Positions 34,143 to 41,663 of a DNA stretch of 57,283 bases are shown here, piece by piece. Within the stretch, counting starts at the first letter, position 1, and every line of letters starts with the position of its first letter. The translations under genes were made by a program, and so were the position numbers. This DNA is from Prevotella sp. GTDB taxonomy: Bacteria; Bacteroidota; Bacteroidia; Bacteroidales; Bacteroidaceae. Where the stretch lies: the NCBI GenBank assembly GCA_017475265.1, contig JAFVFY010000063.1, forward strand, positions 1 to 57,283. The letters run 5' to 3'. A model generated the notes under the pieces. The model did not search any database and was not told where the DNA came from. It was given only the letters and a program-made list of their open reading frames with translations.

Positions 34143-34168
34143 TATAACAATATAGAATAAATAATACC

Positions 34169-35005
34169 ATGGCCTATGAAGCTTTAATAGAGAGAATAAA
34201 GAAATTGTCCGAACCGACGATCGAGCAGATGAGCCCTGAAGTAATGGCGAGGTTGACTCATTTTTTCGAGGAGCCCTTGGTCAGACAGTTGTTATATACT
34301 GTTACGACAAACTTTGAACAACGGAAGGTAATTCAAAGTATAATGAAAGCTTACCAATCATGGAAGAAGAATACGAATGCATCATATATCCCAGCAGGAT
34401 TAATGCCTCGAGTTTTTGAGTATCCAGAGTATATGAACGACCTACAGATGGATATTGAGTGCGGGATGGTAATAACGGAGAAAGGGACTTTTTCAGAAAA
34501 TACAACAAGGTTAAAAATTTCTTTAATCCCCCAAGGAGCTGTCCCTATAAAAGCCATTCCCAAAGAATCTCAGCAGGTTCTGGATAAAAAAGATGAAGAA
34601 AAGTCCGCTGCAAACAATCAAAATGCATCTTATATCGAGAATTTAAACAAGCAGTTAGCAGAACTTAAGCAAGAAAACGAAGATTTAAAGAAAAAGGTGG
34701 CAGAACTTCAACAGCCTGTGGAGAATCTTACGGCAAAACAGAAAGTGCGCATGGAACTGGCCCTTCAACTTCTGAAAGCAGCCGGGGCGACAGATGAAGT
34801 ACTTGAACAACAGAGCAACAAACAAAAGGCTGCAACAATAATGTCGGTCTTGTTGGATATTCGCAATAACAATTCCAGAGGAAACGAAGCCCAAACCTGT
34901 GCAACTTACATTTCGGCAAGAGACCTTTCACCAACACGTCATCAAGAGACTATTGATAAGCTCAATCTACTCCTGAAGGAATTAAACATTAATATTCAGC
35001 TTTGA
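34169..35005 (+). CDS. Coiled-coil protein of unknown function
   Basis: 278 aa, cytoplasmic. The N-terminal 130 residues are mixed helix/strand with FFEEPLVRQLLYTVTTNFEQRK and a beta stretch TRLKISLIPQG. Residues about 150-190 are a classical coiled coil (ENLNKQLAELKQENEDLKKKVAELQQ). A helical C-terminal domain follows (KQKVRMELALQLLKAAGATDEVLEQ, ending LLLKELNINIQL). No family recognised. It lies within the TIR-bounded island, between the restriction system and the VirE_N genes, and has AT-rich codons unlike the GC-richer neighbours, which fits recent acquisition. Confidence 0.78.
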   Translation: MAYEALIERIKKLSEPTIEQMSPEVMARLTHFFEEPLVRQLLYTVTTNFEQRKVIQSIMKAYQSWKKNTNASYIPAGLMPRVFEYPEYMNDLQMDIECGMVITEKGTFSENTTRLKISLIPQGAVPIKAIPKESQQVLDKKDEEKSAANNQNASYIENLNKQLAELKQENEDLKKKVAELQQPVENLTAKQKVRMELALQLLKAAGATDEVLEQQSNKQKAATIMSVLLDIRNNNSRGNEAQTCATYISARDLSPTRHQETIDKLNLLLKELNINIQL

Positions 35006-35110
35006 AACTTAGTAGAACACACTACAAGAACTTAGTAGAATTTGTTCTATAACTTAGTAGAATGTACAAAGAATTCTTAAAACAAAATACTAACTCGTAA
35101 CAACTTAGTA
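35006..35110 (+). repeat. AACTTAGTAGAA direct repeats
   Basis: Copies lie at 35006-35017, 35029-35040 and 35051-35062 (spacings 23 and 22 bp), with a partial AACTTAGTA at 35102-35110. They lie between the coiled-coil gene and the VirE_N/DUF3987 operon, upstream of its -7 box at 35149-35156 (TACCTTTG). The arrangement resembles an iterated operator or iteron set. Confidence 0.78.
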
Positions 35111-35148
35111 TTCCAGGAGTTACGCGATTAAATATAACATTTTTTTCT

Positions 35149-35156
35149 TACCTTTG
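35149..35156 (+). promoter_or_regulatory. -7 box of the VirE_N/DUF3987 operon
   Basis: TACCTTTG matches TAnnTTTG; no clear TTTG at the usual distance. The first gene starts 66 nt later. Confidence 0.5.
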
Positions 35157-35221
35157 CAGCGATTTCAGAAATGATTTCGCTGCAATTTTTTATTACACAA
35201 CTAATATATTAAAAGAAAAAA

Positions 35222-35740
35222 ATGAACAAGACAGACAACATTACTTACGTCGCCAGGCCGAAAGGGAAGCCGGACGTGACAACAAAGGGAAAAATGAACG
35301 AATGGGCTAATGGTTACAGGGAGTTTGTGCCGCAGGGCCAGAAGCCGAGTAACAGGACGATGCTGAAGCAGTTGGGCAACAGTTCGTTTTATCGCAGCGA
35401 GGGCGAGAAGGAAAGTTCCTACAGCCTCCACCTGAACGTGGATGCCAAGGACTGCGCCGACCCTGTGGGCGAGTTGTTTGAGCAGTTTCTTCATCTGACA
35501 AAAAGTGAGCGCAAAACGGAGCCGAAAATGCCTGAGGGTTCGGAGGGTCGTATGCTGCAGGACGATGGCCAGACGAAAATCTGGCTCGACACGCAGAAGG
35601 GTGAGGTAGTGGTGATGACCCGCCTGACGTGCTCTCCGCAGATAGAGCGCCAGCTGCTACAGGCACAGGCCACGATGAACGTCTGCGTAGGTCGCCATCG
35701 CACAGAGATTGTAAACTTAGGTATAATTAATAATGTGTAA
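35222..35740 (+). CDS. Unknown protein, first gene of the VirE_N/DUF3987 operon
   Basis: 172 aa, soluble, basic N-terminus (MNKTDNITYVARPKGKPDV). A helix-rich middle contains SSFYRSEGEKESSYSLHLNVDAKDCADPVGELFEQFLHL. No signal peptide and no motif I recognise. It is encoded 6 nt before the VirE_N gene, so it belongs to that operon and may serve the same replication-like process, which is inference only. Confidence 0.65.
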   Translation: MNKTDNITYVARPKGKPDVTTKGKMNEWANGYREFVPQGQKPSNRTMLKQLGNSSFYRSEGEKESSYSLHLNVDAKDCADPVGELFEQFLHLTKSERKTEPKMPEGSEGRMLQDDGQTKIWLDTQKGEVVVMTRLTCSPQIERQLLQAQATMNVCVGRHRTEIVNLGIINNV

Positions 35741-35746
35741 TAGACT

Positions 35747-36514
35747 ATGGAAGCTTACAGATTCACGTGGCAAGAAAACCAATACTGGGGCTCGTGCGAA
35801 CCATGCACGGCCTCGGTGTTCAGCACACAGGTGCGCAGTGGTGTGGTAGACTGGAAGATAGGCACCCGTCAGGCCGTGGAGAAGGCCGTCAGGGAGGGTC
35901 TGCCCCTCGACCGCTTCACACAGATGACCGACTACCAGAAGTGGTGCTTCAAGCAGCAGAGCCGCCCAAAGGCTGGCGAGAAGTTTGCACAGCTGACAAC
36001 GGCAGTAAAGCTGCTGCAGTGGGTGCAAACGCTGAAGAACGGTCTTCCCGACTTTGTATTTGCCGTCAGCGAGTTCGCACTGGTGCCGCGTACAGACAAG
36101 AACGGCAACCCAAGACTTGACAAAGACGGACATCCCATGATGTACCGCCGACGCAAACAGGACAACATCCTCAGCCTCTCAGGGCTCTTTATGAGCGACT
36201 ACGACCATCTGCCCTTCCCTCCGCAGGAACTCTATGAGCGTACCCTCGCAAAGGGGTTTCCCTGGAAGGTCCGCCTGGCACACGTCACGTCGTCGGGCTT
36301 TGGTCTGCGACTGGTATCAGAATGGATTCCAGAAGCAGGACGCATTGCGGACAATCAGTACCTTCAGGCAAAAGAGCTTGGTATGCTCGATGTCATAGGC
36401 ACCACGGGTAAGCACGTAACAGACAACTCATGTGTGAACGCTGACAGACTTTCGTATTGTCCTCGTTTACAGGATATTATCTTTATTGACGAAGAAAATC
36501 TTTTTCATATTTAA
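35747..36514 (+). CDS. VirE N-terminal-domain (BT4734-like) protein
   Basis: 255 aa. The C-terminal half has the typical pattern of this family: RRRKQDNILSLSGLFMSDYDHLP, ELYERTLAKGFPWKVRLAHVTSSGFGLRLV and DNSCVNADRLSYCPRL. These residues resemble the core of archaeo-eukaryotic-type primases (paired acidic residues in SDYDHL, histidine in AHVTSSG). Such genes nearly always precede a DUF3987 gene in Bacteroidales. A primase-like role in replication of a mobile element is inferred. Confidence 0.8.
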   Translation: MEAYRFTWQENQYWGSCEPCTASVFSTQVRSGVVDWKIGTRQAVEKAVREGLPLDRFTQMTDYQKWCFKQQSRPKAGEKFAQLTTAVKLLQWVQTLKNGLPDFVFAVSEFALVPRTDKNGNPRLDKDGHPMMYRRRKQDNILSLSGLFMSDYDHLPFPPQELYERTLAKGFPWKVRLAHVTSSGFGLRLVSEWIPEAGRIADNQYLQAKELGMLDVIGTTGKHVTDNSCVNADRLSYCPRLQDIIFIDEENLFHI

Positions 36515-36536
36515 CCATTTTATTTTTTAATTTATT

Positions 36537-38531
36537 ATGTCAAATAATACTATTAATGATGTTAATCGCCTGTATGGCGATGACTATCGAAATGAGAACA
36601 GTGGTGCCCTGAATCCCGAGCACGTGTTGCCTGGCAATGCGGCGGCTGAGACCAGTGGCGAGTCGTTAACAACCAATGTAGGGACAGACCCTTCTGACAA
36701 CGAGACGGCCAAGGAGCTGGCACGGCAGGTGTTGCAGAACAACCGCGAGCTGACACTAGACGTGTTCGGCTATTCGGTAATGGACTTCGTGAACACGATG
36801 CTGCCTAACGGTGCTCCCGAAGGCTCACGCCACAAGTTTGCGCTGAAGGTGGCCACCGACGCCATTATCCTTTATGACGGCGACATGGAGCGCGTAAGGA
36901 AACTGCTGCTGTCGTTCCAGTGGGTGCAGGACATTGTCACGGAGCGCGGCATGGCCGAGATAGAGCGTATTCTCGCTGCTGCCAAGAAGCGCATGGAGAA
37001 ACGCGAGGCTGAGAACCTCTACGACCCGCAGCCGTCGAAGGAGATGCGCCGTGCCATCAAGACCGTCACAGGACGTGACTACAGCGTCCTGGTGCGTGAG
37101 GAACGCAGCAAGGCCCTGGGACAGGATGCTGCCGCCATCGACAACATCAGCACGATGCTGGAGCGTATAGGCGTGCGACTGGAGCGGCTATTCAAGTATT
37201 TCGTGCTGATGCGCCTGCTGTGCTACGGCCTGAAACGTCGCCACTTTGCATCGGCGGTGTTCGTGGGTGGCGGCTTCGGCATGACGCTGATGACCCGTAT
37301 GTGGTACAGATTTTGGGCAGAGCCTTCGCAAAGGTGCCGCCTCAATAGCATCGTGGAACTCATTGGACGGTCAGGTAGCGGTAAGCACATCGCCGTGTTC
37401 CTTTACCGGCTGATGATGGAACCTGTGAAGAAAGCCGATGCCGCACAGGTGGAGGCTCTGAACCGATGGAATGAGGAACGAGATCAGAAGTCGGGTGGCG
37501 AGAAGAACAAAGCACCAAGACCCAAGGGCATCCTGCGTTGTCTGCCATCGGAGGCAAGTGCAGCTGCTATACGCGAGGCTGAGTTCAATGCCAAGGAGAT
37601 GATTGACGGCGAGGACTGGCCGCTTCATGTAAGCCAGTTCAACAGTGAACTTGATGACCTCTTGGCACAGCAGAAGAAGGGCTACATGAACATTGAGGCG
37701 CTTTTCCTGAAGAGTCTGCATAATGAACCTGCAGGCAGTTTTTTGAAAACCAGCAGCTCGATGGTAGGTGAGTATGACGTGCATTTCAACGGTGTCTATA
37801 CAGGCACTGAGGACGCCTTGGCCAAGCAGAACACCACCTCAAACTTTGCCCGAGGTCTGTTGCAGCGTCTTGCCTGTGTTCCCATGGGCGACACCAACTT
37901 CGAGATGCGCGAGAACCGTATCTATACTGAGGAAGACCGCCAGCGCGAAAAGGAACTTCTGGAATGGAGTTACAGGCTTGACTCGACAAAGGGCGAGATA
38001 CCCTGCAGAGACCTCAGCGATGCCCTGCATGCCTGGACGGAACGCCGCATGATAGACGCGAAGGAAGAGGACAGTAAGGCCCTCGAAGATTTAGTAAAAA
38101 GGCCCTGCTGGATAGCGATTAACCTTGCCCTGCCCTTCATCATCATCCGCCATTGGGATAAGATGGTGGAGGACGGCGGGCGAATGATCTGCGGCCCCGA
38201 CTTCAAGACCGATAAGATTGACCGCGAACTGGTGTTGGCACTTTGTGACGCCCAGTTTGCCTTCCAGCAGCATTTCTTCCTCGCTACGGGCGAGAAACTG
38301 TATGACGACCGTCAGGCCATCGAAGCCTCTAACGTACACCACCAGCAACGCACACTCTTAGCCTACCGTCGTCTGCCCAATCCCTTCACCTCGGATGACG
38401 TGAAGCGCGAGTATGGGTATGAAAGTATTGGCAGCGTCTGCAGCCGACTGAAGCATCTCTGCGACGACGGCCTGGCGCAGAAGATACGTCAGGGCGCGGA
38501 CAAGGGAAAGTACCGCAAGCTACAACCCTAA
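36537..38531 (+). CDS. DUF3987 protein with P-loop (helicase/primase-like)
   Basis: 664 aa. A Walker-A-like GRSGSGKH follows IVELI near residue 280, then the acidic region FNSELDDLLAQQKKGYMNIEALFLKSLHNE near residue 370, as in DUF3987 proteins. A helical N-terminus (1-230) and a winged-helix-like C-terminus (LPNPFTSDDVKREYGYESIGSVCSRLKHLCDDGLAQKI) complete it. Together with the VirE_N gene this resembles a primase-helicase pair from phage, plasmid or satellite replication. Its stop lies 6 nt before the right 28-bp inverted repeat of the island. Confidence 0.8.
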   Translation: MSNNTINDVNRLYGDDYRNENSGALNPEHVLPGNAAAETSGESLTTNVGTDPSDNETAKELARQVLQNNRELTLDVFGYSVMDFVNTMLPNGAPEGSRHKFALKVATDAIILYDGDMERVRKLLLSFQWVQDIVTERGMAEIERILAAAKKRMEKREAENLYDPQPSKEMRRAIKTVTGRDYSVLVREERSKALGQDAAAIDNISTMLERIGVRLERLFKYFVLMRLLCYGLKRRHFASAVFVGGGFGMTLMTRMWYRFWAEPSQRCRLNSIVELIGRSGSGKHIAVFLYRLMMEPVKKADAAQVEALNRWNEERDQKSGGEKNKAPRPKGILRCLPSEASAAAIREAEFNAKEMIDGEDWPLHVSQFNSELDDLLAQQKKGYMNIEALFLKSLHNEPAGSFLKTSSSMVGEYDVHFNGVYTGTEDALAKQNTTSNFARGLLQRLACVPMGDTNFEMRENRIYTEEDRQREKELLEWSYRLDSTKGEIPCRDLSDALHAWTERRMIDAKEEDSKALEDLVKRPCWIAINLALPFIIIRHWDKMVEDGGRMICGPDFKTDKIDRELVLALCDAQFAFQQHFFLATGEKLYDDRQAIEASNVHHQQRTLLAYRRLPNPFTSDDVKREYGYESIGSVCSRLKHLCDDGLAQKIRQGADKGKYRKLQP

Positions 38532-38536
38532 GCGCT

Positions 38537-38564
38537 ATATTGCAATATTGCATATTGCATGCAA
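38537..38564 (+). repeat. Right 28-bp inverted repeat of the island
   Basis: The sequence starting ATATTGCAATATTGCATATT and ending GCATGCAA is the exact reverse complement of 31793-31820. It directly follows the DUF3987 stop. Confidence 0.92.
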
Positions 38565-38604
38565 AAATAATCCCGCAACTCACAAAAGAATCGCGGGATT
38601 ATTT
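38565..38604 (+). terminator. Terminator hairpin after the DUF3987 gene
   Basis: AAATAATCCCGC (38565-38576) pairs perfectly with GCGGGATTATTT (38593-38604) around a 16-nt loop. It is a 12-bp stem ending in T-rich sequence and marks the outer edge of the island. Confidence 0.8.
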
Positions 38605-38609
38605 CTATA

Positions 38610-38702
38610 TTATCTTCTTTCGGACGTATCAACCTCCACTCTCTCTGTCCCCGCCACCATCGGCAGTAGCATCAGAATGAAAAAGGATAGTACTTTCTTC
38701 AT
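38610..38702 (-). CDS. Possible 30-aa peptide with signal-like N-terminus
   Basis: The minus strand reads MKKVLSFFILMLLPMVAGTE, followed by RVEVDTSERR-stop. Two lysines and a long hydrophobic stretch look like a signal peptide or small membrane peptide. It could be the remnant of a truncated secreted-protein gene. No clear promoter is seen, so evidence rests on composition only. Confidence 0.35.
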   Translation of the reverse strand: MKKVLSFFILMLLPMVAGTERVEVDTSERR

Positions 38703-38759
38703 AGTCATTATTGATTATTAGATACCATAAGTTAAAAAGAGATAATTATCCAAGGGATT

Positions 38760-38777
38760 ATTCCCGTTTTTGGGAAT
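38760..38777. promoter_or_regulatory. Inverted repeat (probable operator) of the HigBA operon
   Basis: ATTCCCgtttttGGGAAT lies just upstream of the -7 box TATATTTG at 38785-38792. An operator at the promoter is typical of autoregulated toxin-antitoxin operons with an XRE antitoxin. Confidence 0.62.
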
Positions 38778-38784
38778 TATACCT

Positions 38785-38792
38785 TATATTTG
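38785..38792 (+). promoter_or_regulatory. -7 box of higBA
   Basis: TATATTTG matches TAnnTTTG, 22 nt before the toxin ATG at 38815, and adjoins the inverted repeat. Confidence 0.6.
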
Positions 38793-38814
38793 CAAGCAAA
38801 ATGAGGATATTAAG

Positions 38815-39135
38815 ATGATAATAGTCTTTGAGGACACGGATTTAGAAGAACTGATTACTACGGGGCGTAACAGCAAATACAAGAAGTACACCCGTAATGC
38901 GAAGTTCATGAAGGCACTCGTAACCGCATATAACTACATGCGACTGGTTGACGTGGCAAACGACCTGCGAGCAATCTCGTTCCTTCATTACGAACAACTG
39001 GCAGGAACTAATGGAATGAGTTCCATCAGGGTGATTAATGGAATGGTGGAGCGCATCATTTTTAGAGAATTTGACGGTGGAATAAGTATAACAGTTTTAA
39101 GTTTAGATGATACGCATTATGGCAACAAAAAATGA
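38815..39135 (+). CDS. higB: HigB-like (RelE superfamily) toxin
   Basis: 106 aa starting MIIVFEDTDLEELITTGRNS. The pattern of short helices, YNYMRLVDVANDLRAISFLHYEQLAG and the terminal beta-strand region (RVINGMVERIIFREFDGGISITVLSLDDTHYGNK) match HigB/RelE-type mRNA interferases. Toxin first and antitoxin second, with overlapping frames, is the HigBA order. The predicted action is ribosome-dependent mRNA cleavage. The symbol rests on family resemblance and gene order. Confidence 0.8.
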   Translation: MIIVFEDTDLEELITTGRNSKYKKYTRNAKFMKALVTAYNYMRLVDVANDLRAISFLHYEQLAGTNGMSSIRVINGMVERIIFREFDGGISITVLSLDDTHYGNKK

Positions 39136-39487
39136 GAATCCTGCACCCTTCATGGCAGTGCACCCTGGTATGATGATTAAACCAGAACTGGAGGAACGCG
39201 GAATCAGTCAGAAGGATTACGCCAAGATGGTTGGCATTCAGGCTTCGCATCTGAGTGAGGTGCTGAACGGCAAGCGCGCGCTTACTACAGACTTGGCCGT
39301 AAAGATTGAGTCGACCATCGGCTTGCCAGCAAAAATTCTGTTGTCTGCACAAACGCAGTATGAACTTGAGTCTGCTAGTGCAACAAGTGAGAGCAAGGAG
39401 AAAGAGACTGTTGCAATCACCATTCCTATTGGCGATCGCAATCTGCTTCGTGAGATAGTTCGAAGATTCGGCTGGGTAGGTGTGTAA
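39119..39487 (+). CDS. higA: HigA-like XRE antitoxin
   Basis: 122 aa from the ATG at 39119, which overlaps the toxin end by 17 bp; a start at 39107 is possible. The opening AVHPGMMIKPELEERGISQKDYAKMVGIQASHLSEVLNGKRALTTDLAVKIE is the HigA/VapI-type helix-turn-helix. The C-terminal 40 residues (SESKEKETVAITIPIGDRNLLREIVRRFGW) would wrap the toxin. It should neutralise HigB and repress the operon. recG begins 5 nt after its stop and may be partly co-transcribed. Confidence 0.88.
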   Translation: MATKNENPAPFMAVHPGMMIKPELEERGISQKDYAKMVGIQASHLSEVLNGKRALTTDLAVKIESTIGLPAKILLSAQTQYELESASATSESKEKETVAITIPIGDRNLLREIVRRFGWVGV

Positions 39488-39492
39488 CGAAT

Positions 39493-41661
39493 ATGGACAT
39501 CCTCTCACAGGACATCATGTACTTGACGGGCGTAGGGCCCAATCGAAAGAAACTGCTGAGCAGCGAACTGGAGATTGAGACCTTCGGCGACCTGCTGGAG
39601 TACTATCCCTATAAGTACGTTGACCGCTCGAAGATTTACAAGGTCAGCGAGCTTACGGGCGAGATGCCTTTCGTGCAGGTGGTGGGGCACATACTCAGCT
39701 TCGAGACCTTCGACATGGGACCTCGTAAGGAGCGCGTGGTGGGCCATTTCAGCGACGGTACGGGTATCATGGACTTGGTGTGGTTCAACGGTGGCAGGTA
39801 TGCCAAGGAGCACTACAGGATTGGGCAGGACTACCTCGTCTTTGGCCGCCCGTCGGTGTTCAATAACAGGATTCAGGTGCAGCATCCGGAAATAGAGGAG
39901 AAATCAGAAATGATAAATGATAAATATGATAACCTTCAAGCTCCTGAAAGTAATCATATTTCTAATTTGTCATCTGTCATTTCTCATCTGACGATGCGTC
40001 CCTATTACAACACGACGGAGAAGATGAAGAAGTACAGCCTCACGTCGAGGGGCGTGGAAAAGCTGGTGCGCAACCTGCTGGAGAAGCTGAAGGAACCGTT
40101 GCCTGAGACCATTCCAGACTTCATCACGTCGCGCTTGCACCTGATGAACCGCGACAAGGCCCTGCGAACCATCCACTACCCGCAGGACGCCAAGGAACTG
40201 GAACGGGCACGCGTGAGGCTGAAGTTTGAGGAGCTGTTCTACGTACAACTTAATATATTAAGGTATGCCAGCGACCAGCGACGCAAGTACCGTGGCTTCG
40301 TGTTCAACCGCATCGGAGAGGTGTTCAACACGTTCTACTACGACCACCTGCCCTTCAACCTCACTGGGGCGCAGAAGCGGGTGATGCACGAGATACGCCG
40401 TGACATGGCCTCAGGGCGGCAGATGAACCGCCTGTTGCAGGGTGACGTGGGAAGCGGCAAGACGCTTGTGGCACTCATGGCCATGCTGATTGCCATCGAC
40501 AATGGTTTCCAAGCTTGCATGATGGCTCCCACGGAGATACTGGCCGAGCAACACCTCGCCACCATTGCTGAACTGCTGCAGGGCATGGATGTGCGTGTGG
40601 AACTGCTCACGGGAATGGTGAAGGGGAAGAAGCGGCAGGAGATTCTGGACGGTCTGCTCGACGGCAACGTGCAAATACTCGTGGGCACGCACGCCATCAT
40701 CGAAGACACCGTTCAGTTCCGTCAGCTGGGAATGGTGGTCATCGACGAGCAGCATCGTTTCGGCGTGGCACAGAGGGCGAAGCTGTGGGGGAAGTCTTTC
40801 ACTCCCCCTTCACTCCCCCATGTCCTGGTGATGACCGCTACGCCTATTCCCCGTACATTGGCCATGACACTCTATGGCGACCTTGATGTGAGCGTGATTG
40901 ACGAGCTGCCACCTGGACGCAAACCCATACAGACCACTCATGTCTTTGAAAGCCGCATGGCATCGCTCTACGATGGCATACGGCGACAGATAAACCAAGG
41001 ACGGCAGGTGTACATCGTGTACCCCCTGATAGAGGAGAGCGAGAAGATGGACTTGAAGAACCTGGAGCAGGGCTTCGAGATGCTGCGGCAGGTGTTTCCT
41101 GAGTTCCATCTGAGCAAGGTTCACGGTCGCATGAAACCGAAGGACAAAGAAGAGGAGATGCAACGTTTCGTTCGTGGTGAGACTCAGATACTGGTGGCCA
41201 CGACGGTGATTGAGGTGGGTGTGAATGTGCCCAATGCCTCGGTCATGGTCATCATTGATGCCCAGCGTTTTGGTCTCTCGCAGCTTCACCAGTTGCGGGG
41301 TAGGGTAGGGCGTGGTGCCGACCAGAGCTTCTGTATCTTGGTTACGAACTATAAGCTATCTGAGGTGACACGTAAGCGGATTGACATCATGTGCGAGACG
41401 AACGACGGCTTCCGTATTGCTGAGGCAGACCTGAAGTTGCGCGGCCCCGGCGATCTGGAGGGAACACAGCAGAGCGGCATGGCCTTCGACTTGAAGATTG
41501 CCGACATTGCCCGTGACTGTCAGCTGGTTCAGATGGCCCGTGACGAGGCCCAGCGCATTGTCGATGAAGACCCAACTTGCACCTCCCAGAAATACGAAAT
41601 CTTGTGGAGCCGCCTGAAGCAACTCCACAAGACTAATATCAACTGGTCGGCTATCAGTTAA
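39493..41661 (+). CDS. recG: ATP-dependent DNA helicase RecG
   Basis: 722 aa. RecG remodels stalled forks and Holliday junctions. The wedge/OB domain occupies the first 270 residues (PYKYVDRSKIY, VVGHFSDGTGIMDLVWFN). Helicase motifs follow: QGDVGSGKT (I), MAPTEILAEQH, VIDEQHRFGVAQR (II), MTATPIPRTLAMT (III), VHGRMKPKDKEEEM, ATTVIEVGVNVPNASVM and QLRGRVGRG (VI). An insertion of about 28 residues at 137-165 (KSEMINDKYDNLQ onward) is encoded by AAATGATAAATGATAA-type intergenic repeat sequence, in frame within the wedge domain. It starts 5 nt after higA and ends 2 nt before the convergent glycosidase gene. Confidence 0.94.
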   Translation: MDILSQDIMYLTGVGPNRKKLLSSELEIETFGDLLEYYPYKYVDRSKIYKVSELTGEMPFVQVVGHILSFETFDMGPRKERVVGHFSDGTGIMDLVWFNGGRYAKEHYRIGQDYLVFGRPSVFNNRIQVQHPEIEEKSEMINDKYDNLQAPESNHISNLSSVISHLTMRPYYNTTEKMKKYSLTSRGVEKLVRNLLEKLKEPLPETIPDFITSRLHLMNRDKALRTIHYPQDAKELERARVRLKFEELFYVQLNILRYASDQRRKYRGFVFNRIGEVFNTFYYDHLPFNLTGAQKRVMHEIRRDMASGRQMNRLLQGDVGSGKTLVALMAMLIAIDNGFQACMMAPTEILAEQHLATIAELLQGMDVRVELLTGMVKGKKRQEILDGLLDGNVQILVGTHAIIEDTVQFRQLGMVVIDEQHRFGVAQRAKLWGKSFTPPSLPHVLVMTATPIPRTLAMTLYGDLDVSVIDELPPGRKPIQTTHVFESRMASLYDGIRRQINQGRQVYIVYPLIEESEKMDLKNLEQGFEMLRQVFPEFHLSKVHGRMKPKDKEEEMQRFVRGETQILVATTVIEVGVNVPNASVMVIIDAQRFGLSQLHQLRGRVGRGADQSFCILVTNYKLSEVTRKRIDIMCETNDGFRIAEADLKLRGPGDLEGTQQSGMAFDLKIADIARDCQLVQMARDEAQRIVDEDPTCTSQKYEILWSRLKQLHKTNINWSAIS

Positions 41662-41663
41662 GA

